Shown one piece after another: positions 1-6,035 of a stretch of 6,574 nt of DNA (position 1 is its first letter; every line of letters begins with the position of its first letter). The notes beneath the pieces were generated by a model that searched no databases, was not told the origin of the DNA, and worked only from the letters and a program-made list of their open reading frames with translations. The stretch is from NCBI GenBank assembly GCA_039799445.1, contig JBDLSO010000043.1:1-6574 (forward strand). The letters run 5' to 3'. This DNA is from JBDLSO01 sp039799445 (GTDB taxonomy: Bacteria > Patescibacteriota > Minisyncoccia > Phycocordibacterales > UBA5272). The position numbers and the translations under genes are program-made.

Positions 1-885
1 CTGACCTTCTAATCCCCCTGCGCCGACGATTGTGTGTATTTCGTCAATAAAGAGAATCAATTTCCCTTCACTTCTCTCTATTTCTTTCATTATTGCTTTG
101 AGTCTCTCTTCAAATTCACCACGGAACTTTGTACCTGCGATGAGTGAACCCAAATCCAGTGAAACTATTTCTTTTTCTTTGAGTGATTCTGGTACATCTC
201 CCTTTGCAATACGGAGAGCCAAACCTTCTACTACCGCTGTCTTACCTGTACCCGCTTCGCCAATCAGTAACGGATTATTTTTGGTACGGCGTGAAAGTAT
301 TTGCATCAAACGCATGATTTCTGTATCACGTCCAATCACTGGATCTATTTTATCAAGCGCCGCAAGCTCTGTAAGATTTCGAGTGAATCTGAGTATTGCT
401 TTGTTTCTTTTCTCAGTATTTTCTTCGCCTGTTATATTGTTAGCACGAAGCTCCTTCAAGATTTCTACCACTGACGCATAGTCAAGTTTGAACTTATGTA
501 ATATATCCCTGACTGTTCCAGCTGTATCAAGCATACTCAAGAATATATGCTCCGGTGCAATGAATTCATCTCCGAGCTCCCCAGCTATTTTGCTACACGC
601 TTCAAGTGCATTTGCGAGGTCTGGCGTAATATACATCTGATATGTTTGTGCAGTAACTGTACCGCCTTCTCCATTTTCTATCGATTCAAGCACTGTTTCA
701 GTCAACAGTATTATATCTACTTCTTTCTTTTCTAATATTGAGAGGACTATTGTTTCATCTTGCAAAAGAACCGCTCCAAGCATATGGAGTGGATTCACGT
801 GATTCTGTCCACGTTCTATTGCGAGCTCATGTGACCGTCTCAATATTTCTTTTGATTTTGTTGTAAAATTTTGAAATGGTGGCAT
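1..885 (-). CDS. clpB: Hsp100/Clp AAA+ ATPase, N-terminal 295 residues (ClpB-like), cut by the left edge
   Basis: Reading the minus strand from the ATG at 885 gives 295 codons open to the window edge. Residues 1-150 fit a double Clp_N domain, with a repeat-like segment VNPLHMLGAVLL near 30-41 and a second, FIAPEHIFLSML. The first AAA+ domain follows: DPVIGRD, RRTKNNP, Walker A GEAGTGKT at 209-216 (Lys215), pore loop KFRGEFEERLK from residue 253, and Walker B LILFIDE with Asp281 and Glu282. Hsp100 proteins use ATP to thread proteins through a central pore, either for disaggregation with DnaK (ClpB) or for delivery to ClpP (ClpC). The AVVEGLA and EGKLILF wording leans to ClpB, but the regions that decide (middle domain length, ClpP-binding loop) lie outside the window. 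The pore loop has Phe where Tyr is usual. It starts 12 bases after the dismutase stop, with no Shine-Dalgarno sequence, so it is probably the third gene of that operon. Confidence 0.93.
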   Translation of the reverse strand, partial: MPPFQNFTTKSKEILRRSHELAIERGQNHVNPLHMLGAVLLQDETIVLSILEKKEVDIILLTETVLESIENGEGGTVTAQTYQMYITPDLANALEACSKIAGELGDEFIAPEHIFLSMLDTAGTVRDILHKFKLDYASVVEILKELRANNITGEENTEKRNKAILRFTRNLTELAALDKIDPVIGRDTEIMRLMQILSRRTKNNPLLIGEAGTGKTAVVEGLALRIAKGDVPESLKEKEIVSLDLGSLIAGTKFRGEFEERLKAIMKEIERSEGKLILFIDEIHTIVGAGGLEGQ

Positions 886-897
886 GTATGTAATAAG

Positions 898-1485
898 TTA
901 ATTTGTATTATGCTTTTCTAGCATTCGAGCTTCTACCACTCTCCAATCTATTGCCTGCATGAATGCATCTATATATGGTGGACGTTTGATTCCATAGTCT
1001 GTCATATACGCATGCTCCCATACATCCATGATAAGTAGTATATCTGTGCCTGCAAGCGCTCCCATATCGTGTTCTCCGAACCAAACAGTAAAAAGTCTAT
1101 CTGATTTTCTATCGATAACCAGCGCTACCCATCCAATACCTCTAGTGAGCCCCATACCTCTCCACTCTGTAAGGAATTGTTCTACTGAACCAAAGTTGGC
1201 GATCAGCTTGTTTTCAAGCTCTCCTCCTTTTGTGATACTGGTTAAGTCTTTGGTTATATTTTTAAAATACAACTCATGTAGACGCATTCCAGAAAATTCC
1301 CAACCAAAACGACGACGCAATTCATTTGCTATCGGTGAGCTTGGCTCTGCTGTCTGTAATAACTCTGATACTTTGTTTGTGTTAGCTACATATCCGGCAT
1401 ACAATGTGAGATGATTTTGTATCATGGTATCACTGAATCCTGCAAGGCCATTTAAATGATCGAAATTTTTTGCTATGTATTGCAT
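898..1485 (-). CDS. sodA: Superoxide dismutase, Fe/Mn family (195 aa)
   Basis: The enzyme converts superoxide to oxygen and hydrogen peroxide, probably in the cytoplasm because no signal peptide is seen. The four metal ligands can be placed: His25 (QNHLTLYAGYV), His70 (GMRLHELYF), and Asp154 and His158 in the family signature DVWEHAY. The length of 195 aa is normal for the family. The N-terminus lacks the usual LPPLPY opening and has FDHLNGLAGFSD instead, and RRFGWEFSGMRLHE is a wording I associate with dismutases of candidate-phyla bacteria. His139 (GEHDMG) lies 15 residues before Asp154, where the outer-sphere residue that tunes Fe versus Mn use is found; archaeal iron enzymes also have His there. 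The metal cannot be read from sequence, so the symbol is only a family label (sodB is equally possible). The ATG lies inside the end of the desulfurase gene (13-base overlap), which suggests translational coupling. Confidence 0.95.
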   Translation of the reverse strand: MQYIAKNFDHLNGLAGFSDTMIQNHLTLYAGYVANTNKVSELLQTAEPSSPIANELRRRFGWEFSGMRLHELYFKNITKDLTSITKGGELENKLIANFGSVEQFLTEWRGMGLTRGIGWVALVIDRKSDRLFTVWFGEHDMGALAGTDILLIMDVWEHAYMTDYGIKRPPYIDAFMQAIDWRVVEARMLEKHNTN

Positions 1486-2669
1486 ATACTGTATTGTGTA
1501 ATTATTGATTCTAGTTTGTCGAGGAAATACTGAATATCTGCTTTGCTTGTGTCTCGTCCCATTGATATTCGGATTGTCTGCCTTGATTGTAATTCAGTAC
1601 CCCCTATTTCTAGTATAACATAGGAGCCGTCCGTGTCTATTGATGAACAAGCACTTTTCGAAGATACTTCAATACCAAACGCAGAAAGCCGTATGACAAG
1701 CTCTTCTGCCGAAATACCGGGTATACATATGCTTATATTATTTGGTATTTTATCTGGTATTTCTCCCCACAGAATACTATTTGGAATACGACGAGTAAGC
1801 TCATGCACTGCCCATTTTTGTATTTCTTGCAAGCGTGCAGTCTCCTCTTCTCTTTTGTTCTGAGCATATACAAAACTACTTACCAGGCCAATTATAAGTG
1901 AGATATTTGGAGTGCCACTGCGAAGTCCACTTTCTTGCCCGCCACCTGTGACTATTGGGTCTATATGCACTCCTGTGCGAGCGTACAGTGCTCCAATTCC
2001 TTTTGGACCATATACTTTTGATGCATTGATACTTATCATATCTGCCTTTAATTTAGGGGCAGTTACTAGCACATAATTACCAGCTTGGCATGCATCGGTA
2101 TGAAGATATGGATATGTAGTATTATTTTTTTCTCTATATTCTCTAACCAATTTCCCAAGTGCTCCCACTGGCTGCACAGTTCCTATTTCATTATTAACGT
2201 ACATCAACGATATAAGTATTGTATTTGGTTTGCAGGCTTCTATAAAATCGAGTGCACGCACTATACCATTTTTCTTTGGTTTGATATAAGTGACCTCTAC
2301 TCCCTCTTTTTCAAGAGTCGCTACGGTGTCTAAAACTGCTGCATGTTCTATACTACTGACTATTATATGCGGTATAGATTCTGAGTGCATTCTTCTGTAC
2401 GCTCCAACAACACCTCTTATTGCAAGATTGTCACTCTCTGTCCCACCATATGTAAAATATATTTCAGGCGCTCTAGCTTGCAACACTCTTGCGAGACGTA
2501 CTCTTTGTGATTGTAATTCTCTTCGTGCGGCATCTCCGCTGCTATACACACTGCTTGGATTTGAAAAATGTTCCGCATCATATGTATACATCTCTTGAAG
2601 TATCATACTGTCAATCGGGGTACTCGCAGCATGGTCTAAATATAGGTTTTTGTGATATTTTTGTATCAT
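1473..2669 (-). CDS. nifS: Cysteine desulfurase, NifS/IscS family, PLP-dependent (398 aa)
   Basis: The enzyme takes sulfur from cysteine, giving alanine and an enzyme persulfide that feeds Fe-S cluster assembly or tRNA thiolation. In numbering from the chosen start, the visible landmarks are LYLDHAASTP near the N-terminus, the cofactor-stacking His109 (SSIEHAAV), HTDACQA (Asp192, Gln195), the PLP lysine Lys218 in NASKVYGPKG, RSGTPN, and the catalytic Cys341 in SSKSACSS. The usual His before the PLP lysine (SxHK) is Ser here. The frame stays open to an ATG at 2753, but those 28 extra residues run through AT-rich promoter-like DNA and match nothing in the family. The ATG at 2669, giving MIQKYHKNLYLDHAAS, is much more likely. 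No scaffold or thiolase gene is visible beside it, so its acceptor is unknown. It heads the operon with the dismutase and the Clp ATPase. Confidence 0.95.
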   Translation of the reverse strand: MIQKYHKNLYLDHAASTPIDSMILQEMYTYDAEHFSNPSSVYSSGDAARRELQSQRVRLARVLQARAPEIYFTYGGTESDNLAIRGVVGAYRRMHSESIPHIIVSSIEHAAVLDTVATLEKEGVEVTYIKPKKNGIVRALDFIEACKPNTILISLMYVNNEIGTVQPVGALGKLVREYREKNNTTYPYLHTDACQAGNYVLVTAPKLKADMISINASKVYGPKGIGALYARTGVHIDPIVTGGGQESGLRSGTPNISLIIGLVSSFVYAQNKREEETARLQEIQKWAVHELTRRIPNSILWGEIPDKIPNNISICIPGISAEELVIRLSAFGIEVSSKSACSSIDTDGSYVILEIGGTELQSRQTIRISMGRDTSKADIQYFLDKLESIITQYSICNT

Positions 2670-2681
2670 AAGTATTATTCT

Positions 2682-2690
2682 ATAATAGCA
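2682..2690 (-). promoter_or_regulatory. Extended -10 promoter motif for the desulfurase operon
   Basis: On the minus strand the motif TGCTATTAT (TG-N-TATTAT) ends 12 bases before the ATG at 2669. Transcription should begin about 5 to 7 bases before the ATG, leaving almost no leader. No -35 hexamer is evident at normal spacing. This also supports 2669 rather than 2753 as the start codon. Confidence 0.5.
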
Positions 2691-2766
2691 TATTTGGTGA
2701 TTGTTTTTGGTTTTTGAATTTTGGCTTTTTTCAAATATATCACTAGAAGTCAAAAGTCAATAAATG

Positions 2767-2775
2767 TGTTATACT
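2767..2775 (+). promoter_or_regulatory. Extended -10 promoter motif for the permease gene
   Basis: TGTTATACT (TG-N-TATACT, five of six bases of the -10 consensus) ends 7 bases before the ATG at 2783. Initiation at the usual distance would fall on or next to the A of the start codon, giving a leaderless mRNA. The -35 position holds nothing close to TTGACA, as is common for extended -10 promoters. Confidence 0.6.
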
Positions 2776-2782
2776 ATAAGAA

Positions 2783-3976
2783 ATGAAATGGTTATACAGT
2801 AAAAAACACCTCTCACACAAGACTCTTGTTTTGGCGCTTTATATTGCAACTATATTCTATTCTTTGCATTATGCAATTGCACTGTACTTGGGATCGCTGT
2901 TCCTAGGACAATATATCAATGAAAATCTTGTCGGACTTGTATTCATAGTAATAGCATTTTTAATTATGTATGTGACATTTGAATTGTCACATTTTCTCAA
3001 TAGATTTAGTAATTATCGGATGGCCCTTATGGCTAGTGGTTTAGAACTGTGTGTATTGGTTGGACTGGCAATAGTAACACAACCAATCTTTGCTCTGATA
3101 TTATTTATGTTACAACAATTGCTTGTGAGTATAGTATTCCTGTCGCTCAATATATCACTCACTGAGGTATCGAAAAAAACTGAGTTCGGAAGTGTCAGAG
3201 GTGCGTATTTCACGATACTCAATCTTGGAATACTAGTCGCGGCATATTTCTCTGGTATTATATTTGGTCTTGGTAATTTCTCTGGTATCTATATCACTTC
3301 TGCACTGCTACTGCTCCCTGTTATATATATTATCTACAGGTTTGTTCACAATATTGAAGAACCATATTACAAAGATATATCTTTTTTTGATAGTGTACAA
3401 AAAATGTCACAAAATAAAGACTTATCAAATGTTTGGAAAGTGCAGTTTAGTTTGGAGGCATTCTATGTTGCAATGATTATATATATGATTCCATATCTCT
3501 CAGAGGTTATTGGTATACCGACAAGTGCGGTACTGCAAGTTATTATGCCTATTGCACTACTTCCCTTTATTATATTCCCATATGAACTTGGTGTGTTAGC
3601 TGATACAAAACTTGGCGAAAAAGAACTTATACAAATTGGACTACTTATCGGCAGTATATCGACAATACTCATACCGTTTGTACAAACTGCAAATATTCTT
3701 GTTTGGGCAATTATTCTTTTCTGTACCCGTGTCGGAGCGAGCTTCATAGAATCTATGTCTAGTATATATTTCTTTAAGAAAGTTCATAAAGAAGAAGCTG
3801 GTATGATAACACTGTTTACAAATGGAGCTCGCTGTGTTGCTCTTGTTATTATATCTATACTTGGTACACTTTTCATAGGAGTACTTGGATTTCCTTCATA
3901 TACTATATTCATCATTACAGGTCTTGTATTGCTGCTGGGACTCAGATATGCATCAAAATTACAAGATACTCTATAA
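2783..3976 (+). CDS. MFS-type membrane transporter (397 aa, about 12 helices), substrate unknown
   Basis: The protein is strongly hydrophobic, with about twelve membrane segments near residues 15-38, 48-66, 80-98, 103-122, 143-162, 168-186, 222-241, 249-268, 282-300, 305-324, 343-365 and 370-389. A charged central loop (about 187-220) splits it into two halves of six, the layout of major facilitator permeases. The loop after helix 8 reads ELGVLADTKLGEK, matching the family's G-x-x-x-D-x-x-G loop; the loop after helix 2 (ELSHFLNRFSNYR) is a weaker copy. Length is normal for the family. Nothing I can see identifies the substrate or direction, and no recognised drug-efflux signature is evident. 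It begins directly after an extended -10 motif, without a Shine-Dalgarno sequence, and ends 5 bases before the pseudouridine synthase gene, so the two are probably co-transcribed. Confidence 0.85.
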   Translation: MKWLYSKKHLSHKTLVLALYIATIFYSLHYAIALYLGSLFLGQYINENLVGLVFIVIAFLIMYVTFELSHFLNRFSNYRMALMASGLELCVLVGLAIVTQPIFALILFMLQQLLVSIVFLSLNISLTEVSKKTEFGSVRGAYFTILNLGILVAAYFSGIIFGLGNFSGIYITSALLLLPVIYIIYRFVHNIEEPYYKDISFFDSVQKMSQNKDLSNVWKVQFSLEAFYVAMIIYMIPYLSEVIGIPTSAVLQVIMPIALLPFIIFPYELGVLADTKLGEKELIQIGLLIGSISTILIPFVQTANILVWAIILFCTRVGASFIESMSSIYFFKKVHKEEAGMITLFTNGARCVALVIISILGTLFIGVLGFPSYTIFIITGLVLLLGLRYASKLQDTL

Positions 3977-3981
3977 ATATC

Positions 3982-4692
3982 ATGAAACAAGAACCAATAA
4001 CATATCCAATGCGGATTAATAAATACCTCAGCCTCAAAGGCTTTGCTACAAGACGTGAAGCTGATACATTGATTGGTCTTGGAGTTGTATTTATCAATAA
4101 CAAAAAAGCAGTGCTGGGTCAGCGAGTTAACTTTGGTGATGCAGTGGAAGTACGACGTGATAGTAGTGCGGCGTATCGTTATGTAGCCTATTACAAACCA
4201 CGGGGTAGTATTACTCATTCAGCACAAATGGGCGAAGACGACGTTGCGGGCTCATTCAAAAATGAAGGATTGTTCCCTGTTGGAAGATTAGACAAAGATT
4301 CTGAAGGATTGCTTATTCTCACAAATGATGGCAGAATCACATCACGCTTGCTTTCACCAGAATCAGATCATATCAAACAATATGTTGTCACTACACAAGA
4401 AAAAATACGCAGTGGTATACCAGGTATACTTTCAAAAGGTATGGATACACACCTCTATGGTGCCCTCAAGCCTGCGCACGCAGAGCTCATCGGTGACAAT
4501 GTCATGACTATTGACCTCTCGGAAGGAAAAAAGCATCAAATACGTATTATGCTCGACGAACTGCACCTCACTGTAAAACGTCTCAAACGTGTCAAAATAC
4601 TCAATATCAAGCTCGGAACACTCAAATCTGGACAACAACGCGAAATACAAGGTGAGGAATTGAAAAAGTTTTTGTCATTGCTTGGTCTATAA
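3982..4692 (+). CDS. rRNA pseudouridine synthase, RsuA/RluB/RluF family, RluF-like (236 aa)
   Basis: The enzyme isomerises a uridine in ribosomal RNA to pseudouridine. An N-terminal S4 RNA-binding domain (about residues 10-57) begins RINKYLSLKGFATRREAD and is followed by YYKPRG and the catalytic motif GRLDKDSEGLLILTNDG, with catalytic Asp104. The C-terminal EGKKHQIRIM (181-190) corresponds to the family's EGxxxQIRRM, with Ile replacing one Arg. GRLDKDS (Ser where many relatives have Thr), NKY and RREAD together resemble E. coli RluF, which modifies 23S rRNA U2604; RluB and RsuA are not excluded, so no symbol is given. The ATG at 3982 is chosen because it lies 5 bases after the permease stop; Met10 (4009) is an alternative that begins right at the S4 domain. 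The gene ends 13 bases from the convergent glycosylase gene, with no terminator visible between. Confidence 0.92.
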   Translation: MKQEPITYPMRINKYLSLKGFATRREADTLIGLGVVFINNKKAVLGQRVNFGDAVEVRRDSSAAYRYVAYYKPRGSITHSAQMGEDDVAGSFKNEGLFPVGRLDKDSEGLLILTNDGRITSRLLSPESDHIKQYVVTTQEKIRSGIPGILSKGMDTHLYGALKPAHAELIGDNVMTIDLSEGKKHQIRIMLDELHLTVKRLKRVKILNIKLGTLKSGQQREIQGEELKKFLSLLGL

Positions 4693-4705
4693 TATACGCT
4701 GCACT

Positions 4706-5515
4706 CTATTTGAGTACTATTGTATCTGCTGATCGTTTTATAAATGCTTCACTCTCTAATTGCTCAAGAGCTATTTCAAATCGCTTTGTATCCATCGCTA
4801 CTATTGTCTGCAATTTACTTTTGGATATTTTACTATGTTTGAGTAATGCTTTCAAAATAGCGCCGCGTGCCTCCCTATTGGAGCCTTTGAATGTTGATTG
4901 TTTGCGATAGCTTGCGCTGTTATTATTATTTTTAATCCCTATGCTTTTCAAATAGGAACCATAATCCATAAGTGCAAAATACCAATTTCTATATTCGCTC
5001 TTTGGTAATGTCTTTTCAATGAGCATTAATATGTCTTTGTCAGATACATTATCTTGCCCATGAAAAAAATGGTAAAGGAAAATAGTTCGTATGTTGGTTT
5101 CTATGAACACCTGTCTAGTCTCAGTTGTAAATGTCTTGATAGCACGTGCTGTATACGGACCGATACCCGGTAATGCATCTAATTCCTCTATACTCAATTC
5201 TTTGCACTCTGTATCTGTCTTGTTCTGAAGTATATACGCTATGTGGTGCAAAAACTTTGCACGACGCGCATATCCAAGTCCTTGCCAATACTGCAACACA
5301 GTTGCAAAATCGGCCTGTGCTAATACTTTGAAATTCGGAAACTTTTGTATCCACTCTGTGTATTTGGGTATTACTCTTTGTACTTGCGTTTGCTGCAACA
5401 TCATCTCTGAGACAAGAATATGATACAATTGCGTACTTTGCCTCCACGGTAATTCATTTCTACCGTTTTTCTCAAAATAATTCCATATGAGCTTTTGAAA
5501 TGCCGCCGTTGTCAT
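4706..5515 (-). CDS. mutY: MutY-like HhH-GPD DNA glycosylase without Fe-S cluster (269 aa)
   Basis: MutY removes adenine mispaired with 8-oxoguanine. Family marks are LPWR (22-25), the catalytic Glu37 in SEMMLQQTQV, WQGLGYARRA (77-86) and the helix-hairpin-helix LPGIGPYTARA (115-125). Two features are unusual. An ungapped alignment of the stretch after LPGIG with E. coli MutY puts Glu139 (FIETNIRT) where the catalytic Asp138 (LDGNVKRV) should be. The four cysteines of the Fe-S cluster that follow the MMDLGA-type segment are absent: after ALMDYGSYLK (181-190) comes a polar stretch with no cysteine. The C-terminal NUDIX-like 8-oxoG-reading domain is also missing; residues 216-269 instead look like a winged helix. 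So the family is clear, but substrate and activity are inferred. Cluster-free MutY proteins are known, and I recall similar ones in candidate-phyla bacteria. The start at 5515 follows an extended -10 motif by 6 bases. Confidence 0.85.
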   Translation of the reverse strand: MTTAAFQKLIWNYFEKNGRNELPWRQSTQLYHILVSEMMLQQTQVQRVIPKYTEWIQKFPNFKVLAQADFATVLQYWQGLGYARRAKFLHHIAYILQNKTDTECKELSIEELDALPGIGPYTARAIKTFTTETRQVFIETNIRTIFLYHFFHGQDNVSDKDILMLIEKTLPKSEYRNWYFALMDYGSYLKSIGIKNNNNSASYRKQSTFKGSNREARGAILKALLKHSKISKSKLQTIVAMDTKRFEIALEQLESEAFIKRSADTIVLK

Positions 5516-5521
5516 TGCTGC

Positions 5522-5530
5522 ATCATATCA
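5522..5530 (-). promoter_or_regulatory. Extended -10 promoter motif for the MutY-like gene
   Basis: The minus strand reads TGATATGAT (TG-N-TATGAT), ending 6 bases before the ATG at 5515, so the predicted transcript begins at or one base from the start codon. A second, overlapping TATGAT lies 5 bases upstream (5527-5532). The place for a -35 box falls inside the terminator hairpin of the preceding gene and shows no consensus. Confidence 0.55.
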
Positions 5531-5531
5531 T

Positions 5532-5553
5532 AAAACCAAGGCATTTGCCTTGG
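5532..5553 (-). terminator. Rho-independent terminator after the YtxH-like gene
   Basis: On the minus strand a perfect 7-base-pair GC-rich stem (CCAAGGC/GCCTTGG) closes a 4-base AAAT loop and is followed by TTTTATGAT. It begins 10 bases after the stop codon at 5564-5566. The T-run lies on the minus-strand side only, so it should stop transcription coming from the 5564-6341 gene pair. The T-tail runs straight into the promoter motif of the MutY-like gene. Confidence 0.8.
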
Positions 5554-5563
5554 CTATATGTAT

Positions 5564-5983
5564 TTATTTTGTAGTTTTCTTGGCTACTTTCGCAACAACT
5601 TTCTTTGCAACTTTTTTTACTACTTTCTTTGCAACTTTTTTTGGAGCGGGCATTATTTTACTTTTGATAGCTTTCCAATGTGAACTGAGTTCTTTTTTGA
5701 TTGCTTCTACTTCTGTATTTTCAGTATTCTTTAGTGCCAAATATTTAGCTGATACTGTTTCTACAACATCATTGTAGATCTTGTCATCAATCTCTTTCAA
5801 TTTTTCAATTTTTTCAAGTACTTCTGCTTTCATCTTGAGTGACCAGCTTGTGAGGTTCTTTCTGTTTTTAGTTGCATCTTTTGAGCCGTACAAAAAGTAC
5901 ACGCCAGCAGCTGCGGCTGCAAGTGCAGCGAGACTAGTCGCTGCGGCTGTTGTATTATTTTCTTTTTTTATTATTTTTTTCAT
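5564..5983 (-). CDS. YtxH-like small membrane protein with a lysine-rich, histone-H1-like tail (139 aa)
   Basis: Three parts can be seen. After a short basic start (MKKIIKK), residues 12-32 form an alanine-rich membrane segment ending GVYFLYGSKDATKNRKNL, which resembles the YtxH family's glycine/alanine helix followed by a basic stretch. Residues 45-110 are a charged, probably helical region with coiled-coil character. Residues 111-139 are a basic tail with 12 lysines in 29 residues, built from the octad KKVAKKVV repeated twice plus a degenerate copy, like the tails of histone H1-like bacterial proteins. No function is known to me. The tail could bind DNA, RNA or acidic phospholipids; this is inference. 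The frame is open to a GTG at 6016, but the ATG at 5983 is preferred because it opens the natural N-terminus and a -10 motif lies at 6005-6010. The gene follows a small membrane-protein gene and is closed by a strong terminator. Confidence 0.8.
   Translation of the reverse strand: MKKIIKKENNTTAAATSLAALAAAAAGVYFLYGSKDATKNRKNLTSWSLKMKAEVLEKIEKLKEIDDKIYNDVVETVSAKYLALKNTENTEVEAIKKELSSHWKAIKSKIMPAPKKVAKKVVKKVAKKVVAKVAKKTTK
5574..5645 (-). repeat. Short tandem repeat encoding the KKVAKKVV tail
   Basis: A 24-base period (eight codons) lies inside the 3' end of the YtxH-like gene. Two 21-base blocks at 5598-5618 and 5622-5642 are identical, and a third copy at 5574-5597 is diverged. Because the DNA as well as the protein repeats, the tail may have grown by recent slippage or unequal exchange and could differ in length between strains. 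Confidence 0.7.
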
Positions 5984-6004
5984 ATTTGTGTTATGTATGT
6001 ATAT

Positions 6005-6010
6005 AGTATA
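6005..6010 (-). promoter_or_regulatory. Possible -10 box upstream of the YtxH-like gene
   Basis: The minus strand reads TATACT 21 bases before the ATG at 5983, with only a weak -35 candidate (TTGTAC, 6027-6032) at 16 bases spacing. The leader would be about 14 bases and holds no Shine-Dalgarno sequence. The gene could equally be transcribed by read-through from the upstream membrane-protein gene, whose stop is 52 bases away. Confidence 0.35.
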
Positions 6011-6035
6011 CACCACTCTTCGTGGAGTACAATAC

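Larger units (their letters stand above)
2670..2782. promoter_or_regulatory. Divergent intergenic promoter region
   Basis: These 113 bases separate the divergent desulfurase and permease starts. The region is very AT-rich, with several runs of four to six T on the plus strand (2704-2731); their centres are about 7 bases apart, so they are not helically phased. A short direct repeat AGTCAA-AAGTCAA lies at 2748-2760. Each side carries an extended -10 motif close to its start codon (listed separately). I see no clear -35 box and no dyad that would make a convincing operator. Confidence 0.6.

Noticed and set aside
32..481. Plus-strand open frame of 149 codons at the left edge
   Set aside because: It is antisense to the Clp ATPase, where Walker A, pore loop and Walker B are all readable on the minus strand.
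1028..1414. Plus-strand open frame of 128 codons
   Set aside because: It is fully antisense to the dismutase, whose metal ligands and signature confirm the minus-strand reading.
2704..2731. T-tracts as phased, curved DNA
   Set aside because: Tract centres are about 7 bases apart, not the 10 to 11 needed for in-phase bending.
2670..2753. N-terminal extension of the desulfurase to the ATG at 2753
   Set aside because: The 28 extra residues are AT-driven, resemble nothing in the family, and cover the extended -10 motif; the ATG at 2669 gives a normal family N-terminus.
3784..4218. Minus-strand open frame of 144 codons across the permease and pseudouridine synthase junction
   Set aside because: It is antisense to two well-supported genes and its translation has no domain-like pattern.
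4693..4705. Bidirectional terminator between the convergent pseudouridine synthase and glycosylase genes
   Set aside because: Only 13 bases separate the stops and no GC-rich inverted repeat is present there.
5121..5447. Cysteine-rich minus-strand open frame of 108 codons
   Set aside because: It overlaps the MutY-like gene in another frame; the glycosylase motifs are clear and this frame has none.
6005..6030. Hairpin ACTCCAC-GAAGA-GTGGTGT between the small membrane protein and the YtxH-like gene as a terminator
   Set aside because: The stem has a T-T mismatch and no T-run follows, so it does not qualify as an intrinsic terminator; a weak regulatory role cannot be excluded.
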